DNA from: Luteimonas vadosa
GTDB lineage: Bacteria > Pseudomonadota > Gammaproteobacteria > Xanthomonadales > Xanthomonadaceae
Reading direction: 5' to 3'
Length of the DNA: 64,000 nt
NCBI RefSeq assembly: GCF_039543545.1
Contig: NZ_BAABJY010000001.1
Span: forward strand, 1,178,001 to 1,242,000
Below, in pieces: positions 25,949 through 35,381 of the stretch. A model generated the notes under the pieces. The model had not been told where the DNA came from. It searched no databases and saw nothing but the letters and a program-made list of their open reading frames with translations. A program made the translations under genes and the position numbers. Within the stretch, counting starts at the first letter, position 1. The number at the start of each line of letters is the position of its first letter.

Positions 25949-26101
25949 GCCCACGAACCGGGACTGGGTCGCGCATGGACCCGAACGGTTCAGTCTCCAG
26001 GGCGAGGCAGTATCGGAGGCCGGCACCTGCATCCATCTGGGCGTGGGCGCTGAGCGCGCAGGCGTCCGACCGTCGAAGTCGCCCCCGGTGCAGCGCCCCC
26101 G

Positions 26102-28366
26102 CTAGCGGCCGGGCGGCCCGGACGCAAGCGCAGGCGTCGGTGCCGATGGCTGCGGCGAATCATCCCGCGACAGGCGCAGCTGCGGCGTGGCGAAGTATTC
26201 GGCCATGGGCTGGGGCCGGCGGAAATAATGGCCCTGGGCATGGTCCACGCCCATGCGTTGCATCTTCATCCGCTGGGCATCGGTCTCCACCTGCTCGGCG
26301 ATCGTCTGCTTGCCCAGGACGTGCGCGATTTCCGTGATCGAGCGAACCACCGCATGCGCCAGTTCGGAGTCGTGCGGGTCGCGGACGAAACTGCCGTCGA
26401 TCTTGAGGTAGTCGACGTCCAGGTCGCGCAGGTAGCTGAACGCACAGAAGCCCGTGCCGAAATCGTCCAGCGAGAAACGGCAGCCCAGCGAGCGCATCTG
26501 CTGGATGAATCGCTGCGCGCGGGCCAGGTCGCGAACCGCACTGGTCTCGGTGATCTCCAGGCACAGCTTGTGGGCCGGGAAGCTGCCGTTGCGCAGGCGG
26601 TCGACCAGGAACCCGATGAAGCTCTCGTCGACCAGCGCCTCCGCCGAGAGGTTGACGCTGCAGGTGTCGACGTCGGCCAGGTCGGCATGGGTCTCGAGCC
26701 AGGACAGCGTGGCGCCAACGACTTCGCGGTCGATCGCCACGCCCATGTTGAAGCGGGCGGCCGCGGCCAGGAACCGGTGAGGCAGCAGCAGTTCGCCGCT
26801 CACGTGGTCGCGCACGCGCAGCAGCACCTCGAAATGGCGGCCTTCGTCCTCGCCTGGCACGGCCTGCAACGGCACGATCGGCTGGCAGAACAGCACCAGG
26901 TTGCGCCGCTGGATCGCCTCGCGAAGGCGGACCGCCCACTGCATCGCCTGGGTCCGGTCGTGGCCGTCGTCGCCGTGCAGGCTGGCCATGCAGACGCGGT
27001 TGCCACCGGATTCCTTGGCGCTGAAGCAGGCGGCGTCGGCTTGCGACAGCAGCTTGCCGTAGTCGCCGTCGGTGGCGTGGAAGGGCACCAGTCCGATGCT
27101 GGCGGTGGTGGCCAGCGCGTCGCCTTCCCAGGCGCATCGGTAGCTGGCCACGGCCCGCAACAGGTCGGTGGCCCGGTCCTCGGCGGCCGCGGGGACGTAG
27201 TTGTGCAGCAGTAGCCCGAACTCGTCGCCGCCCAGGTGCGCCAGCAGGTCGGCCTTCGGCAGGTTGGCCCGCAGCACGCCGGCCACGCCCTGCAGGTAGG
27301 CATCGCCCGCGGCGTGGCTGGCGGTGTCGTTGATGACCTTGAGGTGGTCCAGGTCCAGGTAGGCGAGCGCGCGCGGCGGCGAATCGGGCGCGGCCAGCGC
27401 GTGCCGGACCTGCTCTTCGAAGGATTGGCGGTTGGGCAGTCCGGTGTTGGGGTCGGTCGTCGCACGCAGGACGAGGCGGTCGCTGGCACGGCGGCGTTCG
27501 AGCACGGTGGATGCCAGCAGCAGCGGGAGCAGGGCCAGGATGCACAGGTAGCCGAGCAGGTTGAGGGTATCGAGGACGCTCCGCGGCGCGGCGAACCCGC
27601 TCAGCTCCTGGCCGGTCATCACGCCGATCATCAGGATCGTGCCGAGCGTCCCGCCCACGGTCCAGCCGGGCGGAAACCGCAGGGCAGCCCAGGCCAGCAG
27701 GGCCAGGGGCAGGGCCGTCAGCCCCAGCGTGTACTCGCCTTCGAGGCTGGCGCCCCAGGCCATCAACAACAGGGAAAGCGCCAGCAAGGTCAGCCAGGCC
27801 AGCCTTTCGGACTCTTCGGCCAACGGCGACACGCCGACCGCCACGGGCCCCGTGCCGGTCCGCAGCACCGCCAGCACCGCGGGCGTGACCGCGACGACGC
27901 CGAGGAAATCGCCGAGGATCCAGCGCGCGAAGGCCTGGAGCGTCCCTTCCCCCGGCATCATGCCGGCTTGCAGCAGTGCGGGCACGCCAATGATCGCGCT
28001 CAGGACCGCCAGGACGATCCCGCCGGCGACGATGGCCACGACCGAGGCCAGGTCCAGTGCATCCTCGCCCTGGGACCGGCGGGCCAGCCAGCCGCCGGCA
28101 AGCGTGCCGAGGGTGTTGGCCAGCAGCGAACCCACCACGAAGACGCCCGGGACGGGGGAGATGACCAGGTGGTACGGAAGCAGCGCGGCGGGCACGATCG
28201 CGGTGGCCGGCAGGCCGAAGCGCATCACGGCTGCCACGCCGATGCCGGCGGCCGGCCAGAACAACGTGACGTCGCCGCCCATGCGCATGGACGTTTCGCC
28301 GAGCACGCAGCTGCCCAGGTACAGCGCCGTCAGCACGACCAAGGCGATGGGCGTCGGGATCCTCAT
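26102..28366 (-). CDS. MASE1-GGDEF-EAL membrane protein (cyclic-di-GMP turnover)
   Basis: A 754-residue inner-membrane protein. Residues 1-285 form an eight-helix MASE1 sensor, 305-460 a GGDEF domain with an intact signature GGDEF (378-382), and 490-735 an EAL domain. The EAL signature reads EVL (Glu513), and the other phosphodiesterase residues are present: the CSVNLS stretch, LEITET, LDDFGTG and LKIDGSF. Both synthesis and breakdown of cyclic-di-GMP are therefore possible. The sensed signal is unknown. The start has a TAAGCT hexamer six bases upstream and no SD. Confidence 0.93.
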   Translation of the reverse strand: MRIPTPIALVVLTALYLGSCVLGETSMRMGGDVTLFWPAAGIGVAAVMRFGLPATAIVPAALLPYHLVISPVPGVFVVGSLLANTLGTLAGGWLARRSQGEDALDLASVVAIVAGGIVLAVLSAIIGVPALLQAGMMPGEGTLQAFARWILGDFLGVVAVTPAVLAVLRTGTGPVAVGVSPLAEESERLAWLTLLALSLLLMAWGASLEGEYTLGLTALPLALLAWAALRFPPGWTVGGTLGTILMIGVMTGQELSGFAAPRSVLDTLNLLGYLCILALLPLLLASTVLERRRASDRLVLRATTDPNTGLPNRQSFEEQVRHALAAPDSPPRALAYLDLDHLKVINDTASHAAGDAYLQGVAGVLRANLPKADLLAHLGGDEFGLLLHNYVPAAAEDRATDLLRAVASYRCAWEGDALATTASIGLVPFHATDGDYGKLLSQADAACFSAKESGGNRVCMASLHGDDGHDRTQAMQWAVRLREAIQRRNLVLFCQPIVPLQAVPGEDEGRHFEVLLRVRDHVSGELLLPHRFLAAAARFNMGVAIDREVVGATLSWLETHADLADVDTCSVNLSAEALVDESFIGFLVDRLRNGSFPAHKLCLEITETSAVRDLARAQRFIQQMRSLGCRFSLDDFGTGFCAFSYLRDLDVDYLKIDGSFVRDPHDSELAHAVVRSITEIAHVLGKQTIAEQVETDAQRMKMQRMGVDHAQGHYFRRPQPMAEYFATPQLRLSRDDSPQPSAPTPALASGPPGR

Positions 28367-28378
28367 CCCGGCAGCTTA
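28366..28378 (-). promoter_or_regulatory. Leaderless-type promoter of the MASE1 gene
   Basis: On the minus strand TAAGCT (28378-28373) is followed by six bases and the ATG. No SD is present. Confidence 0.35.
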
Positions 28379-28465
28379 CCTGCGGGGCAGCGTATGCAGC
28401 GACCGCCGCCAGTCCGCAGGCAGCAATCCCGGCCGGTCCCGGTCGATGGCAGCGACGACAGGGCG

Positions 28466-31400
28466 TCAATCACCGTGCTGGACCGACGACACGATCCGGA
28501 TGCGACCCGACCCGATCATCCCCATGGGATCGCTGCGCAGGTCCTGGAGGAGGGTGGCGGGGTCGGTGGTGGCGGTCGGCTGGAACGCCGCCCATCCGTC
28601 GCGTCCGTGGCGCTTGACGAAGGACAGCGCCAGGTCGGCCAGTTCCACCGTCGCCTCCCATCCCAGCGGCAGCCGGTGGTCGGTGAACACGGGGTAGTCG
28701 GCCAGCCCGATCGAGCAGGTCAGGCGGAGCGGTTCGGATTCGTCGACCACGAAGACGTGCGAGGCGATGGCGTCACGGATGCGCTCGGCGATCAATTCCA
28801 GGTGGCGGCCCGGCATCGGGCGGAAGACGAGCAGGAATTCCTCGCCGCCCCAGCGCACCAGGTAGTCGCTGCTGCGCACCAGCCGCGACAGCACCCGGGC
28901 GACCTGTTGCAGCACCTGGTCGCCGACGGCGTGCCCCCATGTGTCGCAAATCGCCTGGAAGTGGTCGATGTCGACCATCGCGAAGCGCAGCACCTGCCCG
29001 CCCGGCCCGAGCTGCCCCATTTCCCGCTTGTAGAAGGCAAGGTCGGCGGGCACTTGCGCGCTCAGGTAGCGGCGGTTGCGCAGCGCGGTCAGCGGGTCGG
29101 TCTGGCTGGCTTCCTCCAGCCGCTGGTTGGCGATCCCGAGGTCGGCGGTGCGCCGCTGGACCACTTCTTCCAGCGCCTGCTGCCCCCGCAGGTGGCGCAA
29201 TTGCTGGATGCGGTAACCGGCATAGATCAGGCTGGCTGCCACCAGTCCGATCAGCACCAGGAACAGCGTGGTCTCGTGGAACCGGGGCTGGATCGCGAAC
29301 GCCAGCCTGGCGGTCCCGGTTTGCCAGACGTCGGCGTTGTTGCTGCCCTGGGCCTCGAACACGTAATTGCCCGGCGGGAGGTTCGTGTAGTTGGCCGAAC
29401 GCTGGGACACGTCGGCCAGTTCGCGCCAGTCGCTGTCGTAGCCCCGCAGCCGGTAACGCAGGCCGATGCTACCCGGGTCCTGGAAGCTCAGGGCGGTGAA
29501 ATCGAAAGCCAGGTCCCGCTGGTCCGGGGGTAGCGCGCCGCCGGCGATCGTGGCCGCCGGATGCCAGCCGGCGCTGCTGCGGAGGCCTTCCACGACCACC
29601 GTCGGCGGCACCGCGTTGCGGACGATTCCACCGGTATCCATCACCACGATGCCGTTGCGGCTCGGCAACCACAGTTCCCCGTCCTGGATGAATCCCTTGG
29701 ACAGGCCCGCGCCATTGCAGCAGAAGCCCCGCTGGCCGCTGCGGCGATCGCCGCGCTCGTTGTGCAGCATCTGGCCGCGCACGCGGTCGAGCATCCCCCG
29801 GCTGAAGGCCTGCAGGTCGCGCAAGGGAACCCTGTGCACGCCGCGGATCCCCGCCGCCCACACGTATCCCCGGCCGTCCTCGGTGATGAAGAAGGGAGAG
29901 TTGACCGGCATCCCCTGCTCGGCTCCCAGGTGCACCCATCGGCCGCGGTCGAAGAAGTACATGTCCTCCGACAGCGCGCCGACCAGGAGCCCGCCCGTGG
30001 ACAACTCGTGGATGGCGGTGACGTCCAGGTCCGGGGGGAGTCCCAGGCGGTCGCCCACGAGCCGGAGCCGTTCGTCCACGAATTCGTACAATCCGACCTG
30101 GGTGCCGACCAGCATCCGTCCGTCGCGTGTTTCATGAAGTGCGCGGACGCGTGGGTCGGCCAGCCCTGCCTGCGTGCCAAGGTGTACGAGTCGCCCGTCG
30201 TCCTGACGATAGACGCCCTGCGTGGTGGCGATCCACAAGCGGTCTTTCCGATCGCGCAGGAAACCGTTGACCTGCGCGCCGGACAGGGCTTCGAAGCCAT
30301 CGGGCACGTGGATGCGCCCGTCCCGGTACTGGGCGAGCCCGCGGCGGGTACCGATCCAGACGAGGTCTTCTTCCGGCAGCAGGCTGTAGGCATTGGGATG
30401 GGGCAACGACTGGCCGGAAGCAAGCAAGGTGTACCGGCCCTGGTCGAACAGCGACAACCCATCCTGGGTGCCGACCCAGACCCGCCCGCGCGGACCCCGC
30501 GCCAGCGACCACACGACCGGCTCGTTCAAGCCCTCGATCGTGCTGTAGCGCCGGGTCCAGCCGTTCCAGAGGCGGGCGATGCCATCCCATTGGCTACCCA
30601 GCCAGAGGTTGTTTTCTCGATCCTCGAAGATGGCCCGCACGCTGTTGAAGGCGCCCGGGCTGCCGTCCGCGACGAACTCATGCAACGCGCGGTCCCGCAG
30701 GCGCCCCAGTCCGCCGATGGCCCCCACCCACAGGTTGTCGTCGCCGTCCTCGTACAGCGCCAGGATCGGTTCCTCGGCGAGTACGCGCTGGCCTTCGAAC
30801 CTGCGCCAACCCTGCTGCGTCCGGTAGAACAGGCCCTGGTTGCTGCCCGCCCACAGGCGGCCCTGCGCCCGCAACAGCTGGCCCACCGTCGCGCTGCCTG
30901 CTTCCCGCGGCAGCGGCTCCAGGAACACCTGGTCGCCGCGGATTCGATAGACGCCGCCCAAGGTGCCAGCCCACAGGAGGTCGCCTTCGGGCAAGAGTGA
31001 TTCGGCGGGGCCGGGAAGCGGCCGGACGAAGCGCAGGCCTTCGCCTTGCACGCGGAACACGCCGTCGGGCGTCCCCACCAGCACGGGGCCCTGCGCATCC
31101 CGCGCCAGTGCGCGGATATCAAGCGGCTCGTGCCTGGCGTCTAACGCCGGCACCCTGCGCCAGCGGTCGTCCTCGCGAACCGCCAGGCCCTTGTAGGTCC
31201 CCACCCAGAGACGATCCCCGCGGTCGCTCAGCAGGGTGTTGATGAACTGGCCGGGCAATTCCGGCGTGTTCTGCAGGTTGTAGGTGGTGAATCGCACGCC
31301 GTCGAAGCGTGCGACGCCCGCCTGCGTCGCGACCCACAGGTAGCCCAGCCGGTCCTGGGTGATCGCGTTGGCGGTGATCTGCGGCAGGCCCCGTTCGATC

Positions 31401-31546
31401 GACCAGCTGTCGCGGACGTAATGGTGGAAGGCCTTTTCCGGATCCAGCGCGAGGACGGGTTGCGCGCACAGCGAGACCAGCGCGACCGCGGAGGCGGCAA
31501 GCCAAGTCAGCACCGTGGGCGTCTGCTCCCGACCCTTTTCCGCCAC
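28466..31546 (-). CDS. Propeller-sensor diguanylate cyclase
   Basis: A 1026-residue protein: signal peptide, about a dozen two-component-regulator propeller repeats (for example NLWVGAIGGLGRL, RVWVGTQDGLSLF), a Y_Y_Y domain (YRLRGYDSDWRELAD), one membrane helix (about 757-778), a short coil and a C-terminal GGDEF domain with signature GGEEF (900-904). It should sense a periplasmic ligand and synthesise cyclic-di-GMP. The proposed start is the GTG at 31546, preceded by GAGGGGG with good spacing; ATGs at 31588 and 31603 would extend it but lack an SD. The same sensor architecture is joined to a kinase at 35534-39061. Confidence 0.9.
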   Translation of the reverse strand: MAEKGREQTPTVLTWLAASAVALVSLCAQPVLALDPEKAFHHYVRDSWSIERGLPQITANAITQDRLGYLWVATQAGVARFDGVRFTTYNLQNTPELPGQFINTLLSDRGDRLWVGTYKGLAVREDDRWRRVPALDARHEPLDIRALARDAQGPVLVGTPDGVFRVQGEGLRFVRPLPGPAESLLPEGDLLWAGTLGGVYRIRGDQVFLEPLPREAGSATVGQLLRAQGRLWAGSNQGLFYRTQQGWRRFEGQRVLAEEPILALYEDGDDNLWVGAIGGLGRLRDRALHEFVADGSPGAFNSVRAIFEDRENNLWLGSQWDGIARLWNGWTRRYSTIEGLNEPVVWSLARGPRGRVWVGTQDGLSLFDQGRYTLLASGQSLPHPNAYSLLPEEDLVWIGTRRGLAQYRDGRIHVPDGFEALSGAQVNGFLRDRKDRLWIATTQGVYRQDDGRLVHLGTQAGLADPRVRALHETRDGRMLVGTQVGLYEFVDERLRLVGDRLGLPPDLDVTAIHELSTGGLLVGALSEDMYFFDRGRWVHLGAEQGMPVNSPFFITEDGRGYVWAAGIRGVHRVPLRDLQAFSRGMLDRVRGQMLHNERGDRRSGQRGFCCNGAGLSKGFIQDGELWLPSRNGIVVMDTGGIVRNAVPPTVVVEGLRSSAGWHPAATIAGGALPPDQRDLAFDFTALSFQDPGSIGLRYRLRGYDSDWRELADVSQRSANYTNLPPGNYVFEAQGSNNADVWQTGTARLAFAIQPRFHETTLFLVLIGLVAASLIYAGYRIQQLRHLRGQQALEEVVQRRTADLGIANQRLEEASQTDPLTALRNRRYLSAQVPADLAFYKREMGQLGPGGQVLRFAMVDIDHFQAICDTWGHAVGDQVLQQVARVLSRLVRSSDYLVRWGGEEFLLVFRPMPGRHLELIAERIRDAIASHVFVVDESEPLRLTCSIGLADYPVFTDHRLPLGWEATVELADLALSFVKRHGRDGWAAFQPTATTDPATLLQDLRSDPMGMIGSGRIRIVSSVQHGD

Positions 31547-31670
31547 GACACGCCCCCTCGGTCGTCGTCCTGTTGGGCCGTCGACCATACACCCCGGGCG
31601 CATGGAGGTGGTATTCAGGATCGGATGCGTGCAGCCGTGCAGGGGCTTGTCGAACGCATGCGGGTGCGCA

Positions 31671-33053
31671 TCAGCACTCGATGACGTTGACGGCCAAGCC
31701 GCCGCGTGAGGTTTCCTTGTACTTGTCGCGCATGTCGCGGCCCGTCTCGCGCATCGTCTTGATGACCTTGTCGAGGCTGACCTTGTGCTTGCCGTCGCCG
31801 CGCATCGCCATGCGGCTGGCATTGATCGCCTTGACCGAGCCCATGGCATTGCGCTCGATGCACGGGATCTGCACCAGGCCGCCGATGGGATCGCAGGTGA
31901 GCCCGAGGTTGTGCTCCATGCCGATCTCGGCGGCGTTCTCCACCTGGCCGGGCGTGCCGCCCAACGCCGCGGTCAGGCCGCCGGCGGCCATCGAGCAGGC
32001 CACGCCGACTTCGCCCTGGCAACCTACCTCGGCGCCGGAGATCGAAGCGTTTTCCTTGTAGAGGATGCCGATCGCGGCTGCGGTGAGCAGGAAATCGCGC
32101 ACGCCCTGTTCCGTGGCGTTCCGGCAGAAGCGCCGGTAATAGTGCAGCACCGCCGGCACGATGCCGGCCGCGCCATTGGTCGGCGCCGTCACCACGCGCC
32201 CCCCGGCAGCGTTTTCCTCGTTGACCGCCAACGCGAACAGGTTGACCCAGTCGAGCATCGTCAGCGGATCCTCGTCCGCCGCGTCCGGCCGCGCCTCGAG
32301 TTCGGCATGCAGCCGAGGGGCGCGACGGGTGACGTGCAGGCCGCCGGGCAGGGTGCCGGGCGACGCGATGCCACGCTCCACGCAGCCCTGCATCGCCGCC
32401 CACAGTTCATCCAGGCCGGCGTCGATTTCCTCGCGCGTGCGCCAGGACTGCTCGTTGGCGTACATCAGCTCGGCGATGCTGATGCCGTGCGCATTGCAGG
32501 TCGCGATCAGCTCGTCGCCCGAATTGAACGGGTAGGCGACGTGGGTCTGGTCGGCGACGATGCGGTCCTCCGCGGCCTCGTCCTGGTTGACCACGAAGCC
32601 GCCGCCGACCGAGTAATAGTCGCGCGACGCGATCTCCTCGCCGTTGCCGTCGAAAGCGGTGAAGCGCATGCCGTTGGTGTGGTGGGGCAGCTTCTGTCGC
32701 TTGTTCATGACGAGGTCGGTCTTCTCGTCGAAGGCGATGGCATGGCTGCCGGCCAGGCGCAGCGACTTCTCGCCGCGGATCCGTTCCAGGGCTCCGGGGA
32801 TGATGTCGGGGTCGATCCGGTTCGGCCAATGGCCTTCAAGGCCCATCAGCACGGCCTTGTCGGTGCCGTGGCCACGTCCGGTCAGCGCCAGCGAGCCGAA
32901 CACCTCCGCGCGCACACGCGCGACATCGCCAAGGCGCCCGGGCTCGTCCAGCCAGCGCTCGACGAAGCGGGCGGCCGCGCGCATGGGTCCCACCGTATGC
33001 GACGAGCTGGGACCGATGCCGATCTTGTAGAGGTCGAAGGTACTGACGGCCAT
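31671..33053 (-). CDS. sdaA: L-serine ammonia-lyase (iron-sulfur dependent)
   Basis: A 460-residue single-chain L-serine dehydratase that converts serine to pyruvate and ammonia. Three cluster cysteines are in place: Cys345 (EVGCQGEVG), Cys387 (TCDPIGG) and Cys398 (IPCIERNAMG). The last residue of the protein is Cys460 (NVIEC). In the Legionella homologue a C-terminal cysteine reaches into the active site and ligates the fourth iron as an auto-inhibitory tail, so the same may apply here. TAGAAT lies exactly six bases before the ATG and there is no SD, suggesting a leaderless mRNA. Confidence 0.96.
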   Translation of the reverse strand: MAVSTFDLYKIGIGPSSSHTVGPMRAAARFVERWLDEPGRLGDVARVRAEVFGSLALTGRGHGTDKAVLMGLEGHWPNRIDPDIIPGALERIRGEKSLRLAGSHAIAFDEKTDLVMNKRQKLPHHTNGMRFTAFDGNGEEIASRDYYSVGGGFVVNQDEAAEDRIVADQTHVAYPFNSGDELIATCNAHGISIAELMYANEQSWRTREEIDAGLDELWAAMQGCVERGIASPGTLPGGLHVTRRAPRLHAELEARPDAADEDPLTMLDWVNLFALAVNEENAAGGRVVTAPTNGAAGIVPAVLHYYRRFCRNATEQGVRDFLLTAAAIGILYKENASISGAEVGCQGEVGVACSMAAGGLTAALGGTPGQVENAAEIGMEHNLGLTCDPIGGLVQIPCIERNAMGSVKAINASRMAMRGDGKHKVSLDKVIKTMRETGRDMRDKYKETSRGGLAVNVIEC

Positions 33054-33065
33054 GCCGGTATTCTA
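33053..33065 (-). promoter_or_regulatory. Leaderless-type promoter of sdaA
   Basis: On the minus strand TAGAAT (33065-33060) is followed by ACCGGC and the ATG. This is one of the best -10 matches among the leaderless candidates. Confidence 0.5.
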
Positions 33066-33106
33066 CGCCCCGCACCGATCGCCCCGTGCGTGCCGAGCGA
33101 CCAGCG

Positions 33107-33337
33107 ATGCCCATCCTGATCCTGTACCAGCGCGACGACTGCCATCTCTGCGACCTGGCGCTGGAGGTGCTGGCGCATGCCCGCGTGCCCGAGTTCGACA
33201 GCGTGTTCATCGACGGCGACGACGCCCTGGAGGCGCGCTACGGCCTGCGCGTGCCCGTGCTGCGCGACGATGCGCGCGGCCTGGAACTCGAGTGGCCCTT
33301 CGATTCCGCGGGGTTGCGCCGCTGGCTGGATGCATGA
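33107..33337 (+). CDS. Glutaredoxin-like protein (DUF836 type)
   Basis: A 76-residue thioredoxin-fold protein. The start PILILYQRDDCHLCDLA places the redox pair at Cys12 and Cys15, and a cis-Pro-type stretch RVPVL follows. It matches the small glutaredoxin-like family of PF05768, for which no specific substrate is established. The ATG at 33107 was chosen because it begins the first beta strand; an upstream in-frame ATG at 33086 would add seven residues. It is divergent from sdaA and converges with the yceI operon. Confidence 0.85.
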   Translation: MPILILYQRDDCHLCDLALEVLAHARVPEFDSVFIDGDDALEARYGLRVPVLRDDARGLELEWPFDSAGLRRWLDA

Positions 33338-33381
33338 GCGGGACAGGGGTGGAACGCCGATGGCCCGCCCGTGGCCAGAAA

Positions 33382-33401
33382 CGGCAGCGGTCCCGCTGCC
33401 G
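33382..33401. terminator. Hairpin between the glutaredoxin-like gene and the yceI operon
   Basis: A perfect 8-bp stem CGGCAGCG/CGCTGCCG with a GTCC loop lies between two convergent genes. There is no T-run on either side, so termination is plausible but not certain. Confidence 0.4.
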
Positions 33402-33409
33402 CAAGTCGG

Positions 33410-33964
33410 CTAATCCGCCGCCTCCAGCAGCACGCGCGTCTCGATGGCCACCGCATCCTCGATCGTCTCGGTCGCGGCCCAGTCGCCGCCGCCGACGCCG
33501 AACTCGAGCCGCTTCACCGTCGCCTTGCCCTCGAGCACGGGTCTGGCGCCCGGCGACCAGCTGAACTCCAGGGTCACCGGCTTGTTGATGCCCCGCAGGC
33601 TGAGCGTGCCGTCGGCGGCGAAGCGACCCCCGCCCAGGCTGCGGAATCCGCGGGCGCTGTAACGGGCCTGGTTGAACCGCGCGCTGTCGAAGAAGGCAGG
33701 TCCACGCAGCTCGCCGTCGTATTCCTCGACGCCGAGGGTCGCGGTGGCGAGCGGAATGACGACTTCAAGCCAGCCTTCGCCGGGCGCGGACGGGTCGAAC
33801 GACATCCGCGTGGCGAAGCCGGGGAATTGGCCCTGGAAGCGCTCCCCCTGGAAGTTGCCGTAGAACATCAGCGTGGAACCGGGGGCTTGCGTGTAGTCGC
33901 CGGCTTGCGCGGTGGGTGCGGCCAACAGCAGCAGCGCGGCGAGCAGGGAGGATCTAGCGATCAT
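33410..33964 (-). CDS. YceI family periplasmic protein
   Basis: A 184-residue exported protein: signal peptide (1-21, ending APTAQA) and a lipocalin-like YceI domain with features such as SFDPSAPGEGWLEVVIPL, FDSARFNQARYSARGF and LRGINKPVTLEFSW. YceI proteins bind long isoprenoids such as ubiquinone-like molecules. The gene overlaps the end of the cytochrome b561 gene by 11 bases and is the last gene of the three-gene operon. The start at 33964 was chosen because it begins the signal peptide. Confidence 0.9.
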   Translation of the reverse strand: MIARSSLLAALLLLAAPTAQAGDYTQAPGSTLMFYGNFQGERFQGQFPGFATRMSFDPSAPGEGWLEVVIPLATATLGVEEYDGELRGPAFFDSARFNQARYSARGFRSLGGGRFAADGTLSLRGINKPVTLEFSWSPGARPVLEGKATVKRLEFGVGGGDWAATETIEDAVAIETRVLLEAAD

Positions 33965-34553
33965 CGCGTCGACTCCCGGCAGGGGGCTGCGGTGGGCCAC
34001 CGTGCGACCAGCTGCCAGGCAGCATGCGCACCAGCGTGGCGTCGCGCCGGAACAGGTGGTGGTGGAAGGCGGCGGCGGCATGCAGGGCCGCGACGGAGAC
34101 CAGGGTCCAGAACAGGAATTCGTGGATTTCCTCCGCAAGCTCGTGGAGGGCGTTGTCCTGCGCGGCGATCGCCGGCAGGTCGAACAGCCCGAACCACTGC
34201 AGGGGGAATCCCGCCGCGGAGTTCAGGAGCCACCCGCTCAGCGGGATCGCCAGCAACAGCGCATACAGTAGCCAGTGCGACAGCCGGGCGATGCTTACCT
34301 GCCAGCGCGGGATGCCTGGCACCGGCTCCGGCCTGCCGGCGTACCAGCGCCAGAGCAGCCTGAGCACGGCCAGCGCCAGGATGGTCAGCCCGAAGGACTT
34401 GTGCAGCGCGTACACCTGGAGCTTGTCCGGGCCGTTGCGCAGGTCCTCCATCCAGAGCCCGACCGTGCCCTGGCCGAGGATCAGCAGCACGATCAACCAG
34501 TGCAGCGCCTGGCTGACGATGCCCCATCGTTCGCGCGTGTTCTTCAGCTGCAT
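33954..34553 (-). CDS. Cytochrome b561 family protein
   Basis: A 199-residue inner-membrane protein with four predicted helices. The haem-ligand histidines are visible in the expected helices: His18 (SQALHWLIVL), His51 (YALHKSFGL), His93 (LSHWLLYALL) and a histidine in the last helix (VAALHAAAAFHHH). The family oxidises quinol or transfers electrons to periplasmic partners. It is flanked by two yceI genes with short overlaps on both sides, so it is co-transcribed and translationally coupled with them. Confidence 0.92.
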   Translation of the reverse strand: MQLKNTRERWGIVSQALHWLIVLLILGQGTVGLWMEDLRNGPDKLQVYALHKSFGLTILALAVLRLLWRWYAGRPEPVPGIPRWQVSIARLSHWLLYALLLAIPLSGWLLNSAAGFPLQWFGLFDLPAIAAQDNALHELAEEIHEFLFWTLVSVAALHAAAAFHHHLFRRDATLVRMLPGSWSHGGPPQPPAGSRRDDR

Positions 34554-35341
34554 GGGGGCTCCTGTCCGCGGCCGGCGTCGGCAGTCTGCGGGGCTCCAGT
34601 CAAACCGGGTGCCGCGACGTCCATTGGCGAAGGCGCGGGATCGGTTGGCGGCGAACCGCCTGCCCCGGTTCCAGCGATGTGGTCGTCGTCCACCCGGTCA
34701 CCTTCGCCGCCCTCGTCGCCGGAAGTGTCCAGGCGCGCCCTGCTGCGCGTGGCTTCCGCTTCGATGCGCAAGTCGACGCGGTCGCCGATCACGGATTGCC
34801 AGGCGGTGATGCCGAAGTCGGACCGGCTGAGCGTGGTGGTGGCGGAAAAACCGACCGTACGCCGGAACGGCGGCAAGGGATGGCGTCCCAAGCCATTGAG
34901 GCGCACGTCCAGCACGACTTCACGGGTCACGCCACGCAGCCGGAGGTCGCCGAACACGCAGGCGCGCCCTGGCGACAGGGGTTGGACGCGGGTCGAAACG
35001 AAGCGTGCGACGGGATGGTTTTCCACGTCCAGCAGGTTGCGCGCCATCGTCGCGCGGTTCCACTTTTCGTCGCCCAGGTCGAGGCGCGAGAGCGGGATGT
35101 CGGCGCGCAACATCGCGGTGCCCCAGTCCTCCGGATCGAAGCGCAGCACCCCCGAGCTGCCCGAGACGGTCCCCAGCGCCTTGGAGAAGCCGGCATGGTC
35201 CACCGCGAACTGCACCCGCGTATGCACCGGATCGAGCGCATACGTCTCGGCTCCCGCGGCGCGCGCGCCGGCGATGGCCAGCAGCGACGCGACGACGATG
35301 ACGGTGGGGACGATGGCGGCGGGGCGCGGCACGTGGGGCAT
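34544..35341 (-). CDS. YceI family protein with a C-terminal extension
   Basis: A 265-residue exported protein. The signal peptide (about 1-31) is followed by a full YceI domain (TYALDPVHTRVQFAVDHAGF, FDPEDWGTAMLRADIPLSRL, FGDLRLRGVTREVVLDV). After residue about 200 an unusual tail of some 65 residues follows, rich in Gly, Asp, Pro and Ala and without predicted structure. The tail overlaps the start of the cytochrome b561 gene by 10 bases. The start at 35341 begins the signal peptide. TAGAAT at 35381-35376 may be the operon's -10 element. Confidence 0.88.
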   Translation of the reverse strand: MPHVPRPAAIVPTVIVVASLLAIAGARAAGAETYALDPVHTRVQFAVDHAGFSKALGTVSGSSGVLRFDPEDWGTAMLRADIPLSRLDLGDEKWNRATMARNLLDVENHPVARFVSTRVQPLSPGRACVFGDLRLRGVTREVVLDVRLNGLGRHPLPPFRRTVGFSATTTLSRSDFGITAWQSVIGDRVDLRIEAEATRSRARLDTSGDEGGEGDRVDDDHIAGTGAGGSPPTDPAPSPMDVAAPGLTGAPQTADAGRGQEPPCS

Positions 35342-35375
35342 TGCGGTTCGATCGTTCCTGGGGCCTTGGGGAAGG

Positions 35376-35381
35376 ATTCTA
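35376..35381 (-). promoter_or_regulatory. -10 element of the yceI-cytochrome b561-yceI operon
   Basis: The minus strand reads TAGAAT, 35 bases before the ATG of the first yceI gene. This gives a leader of about 28 bases. A -35 element is not evident. Confidence 0.4.
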
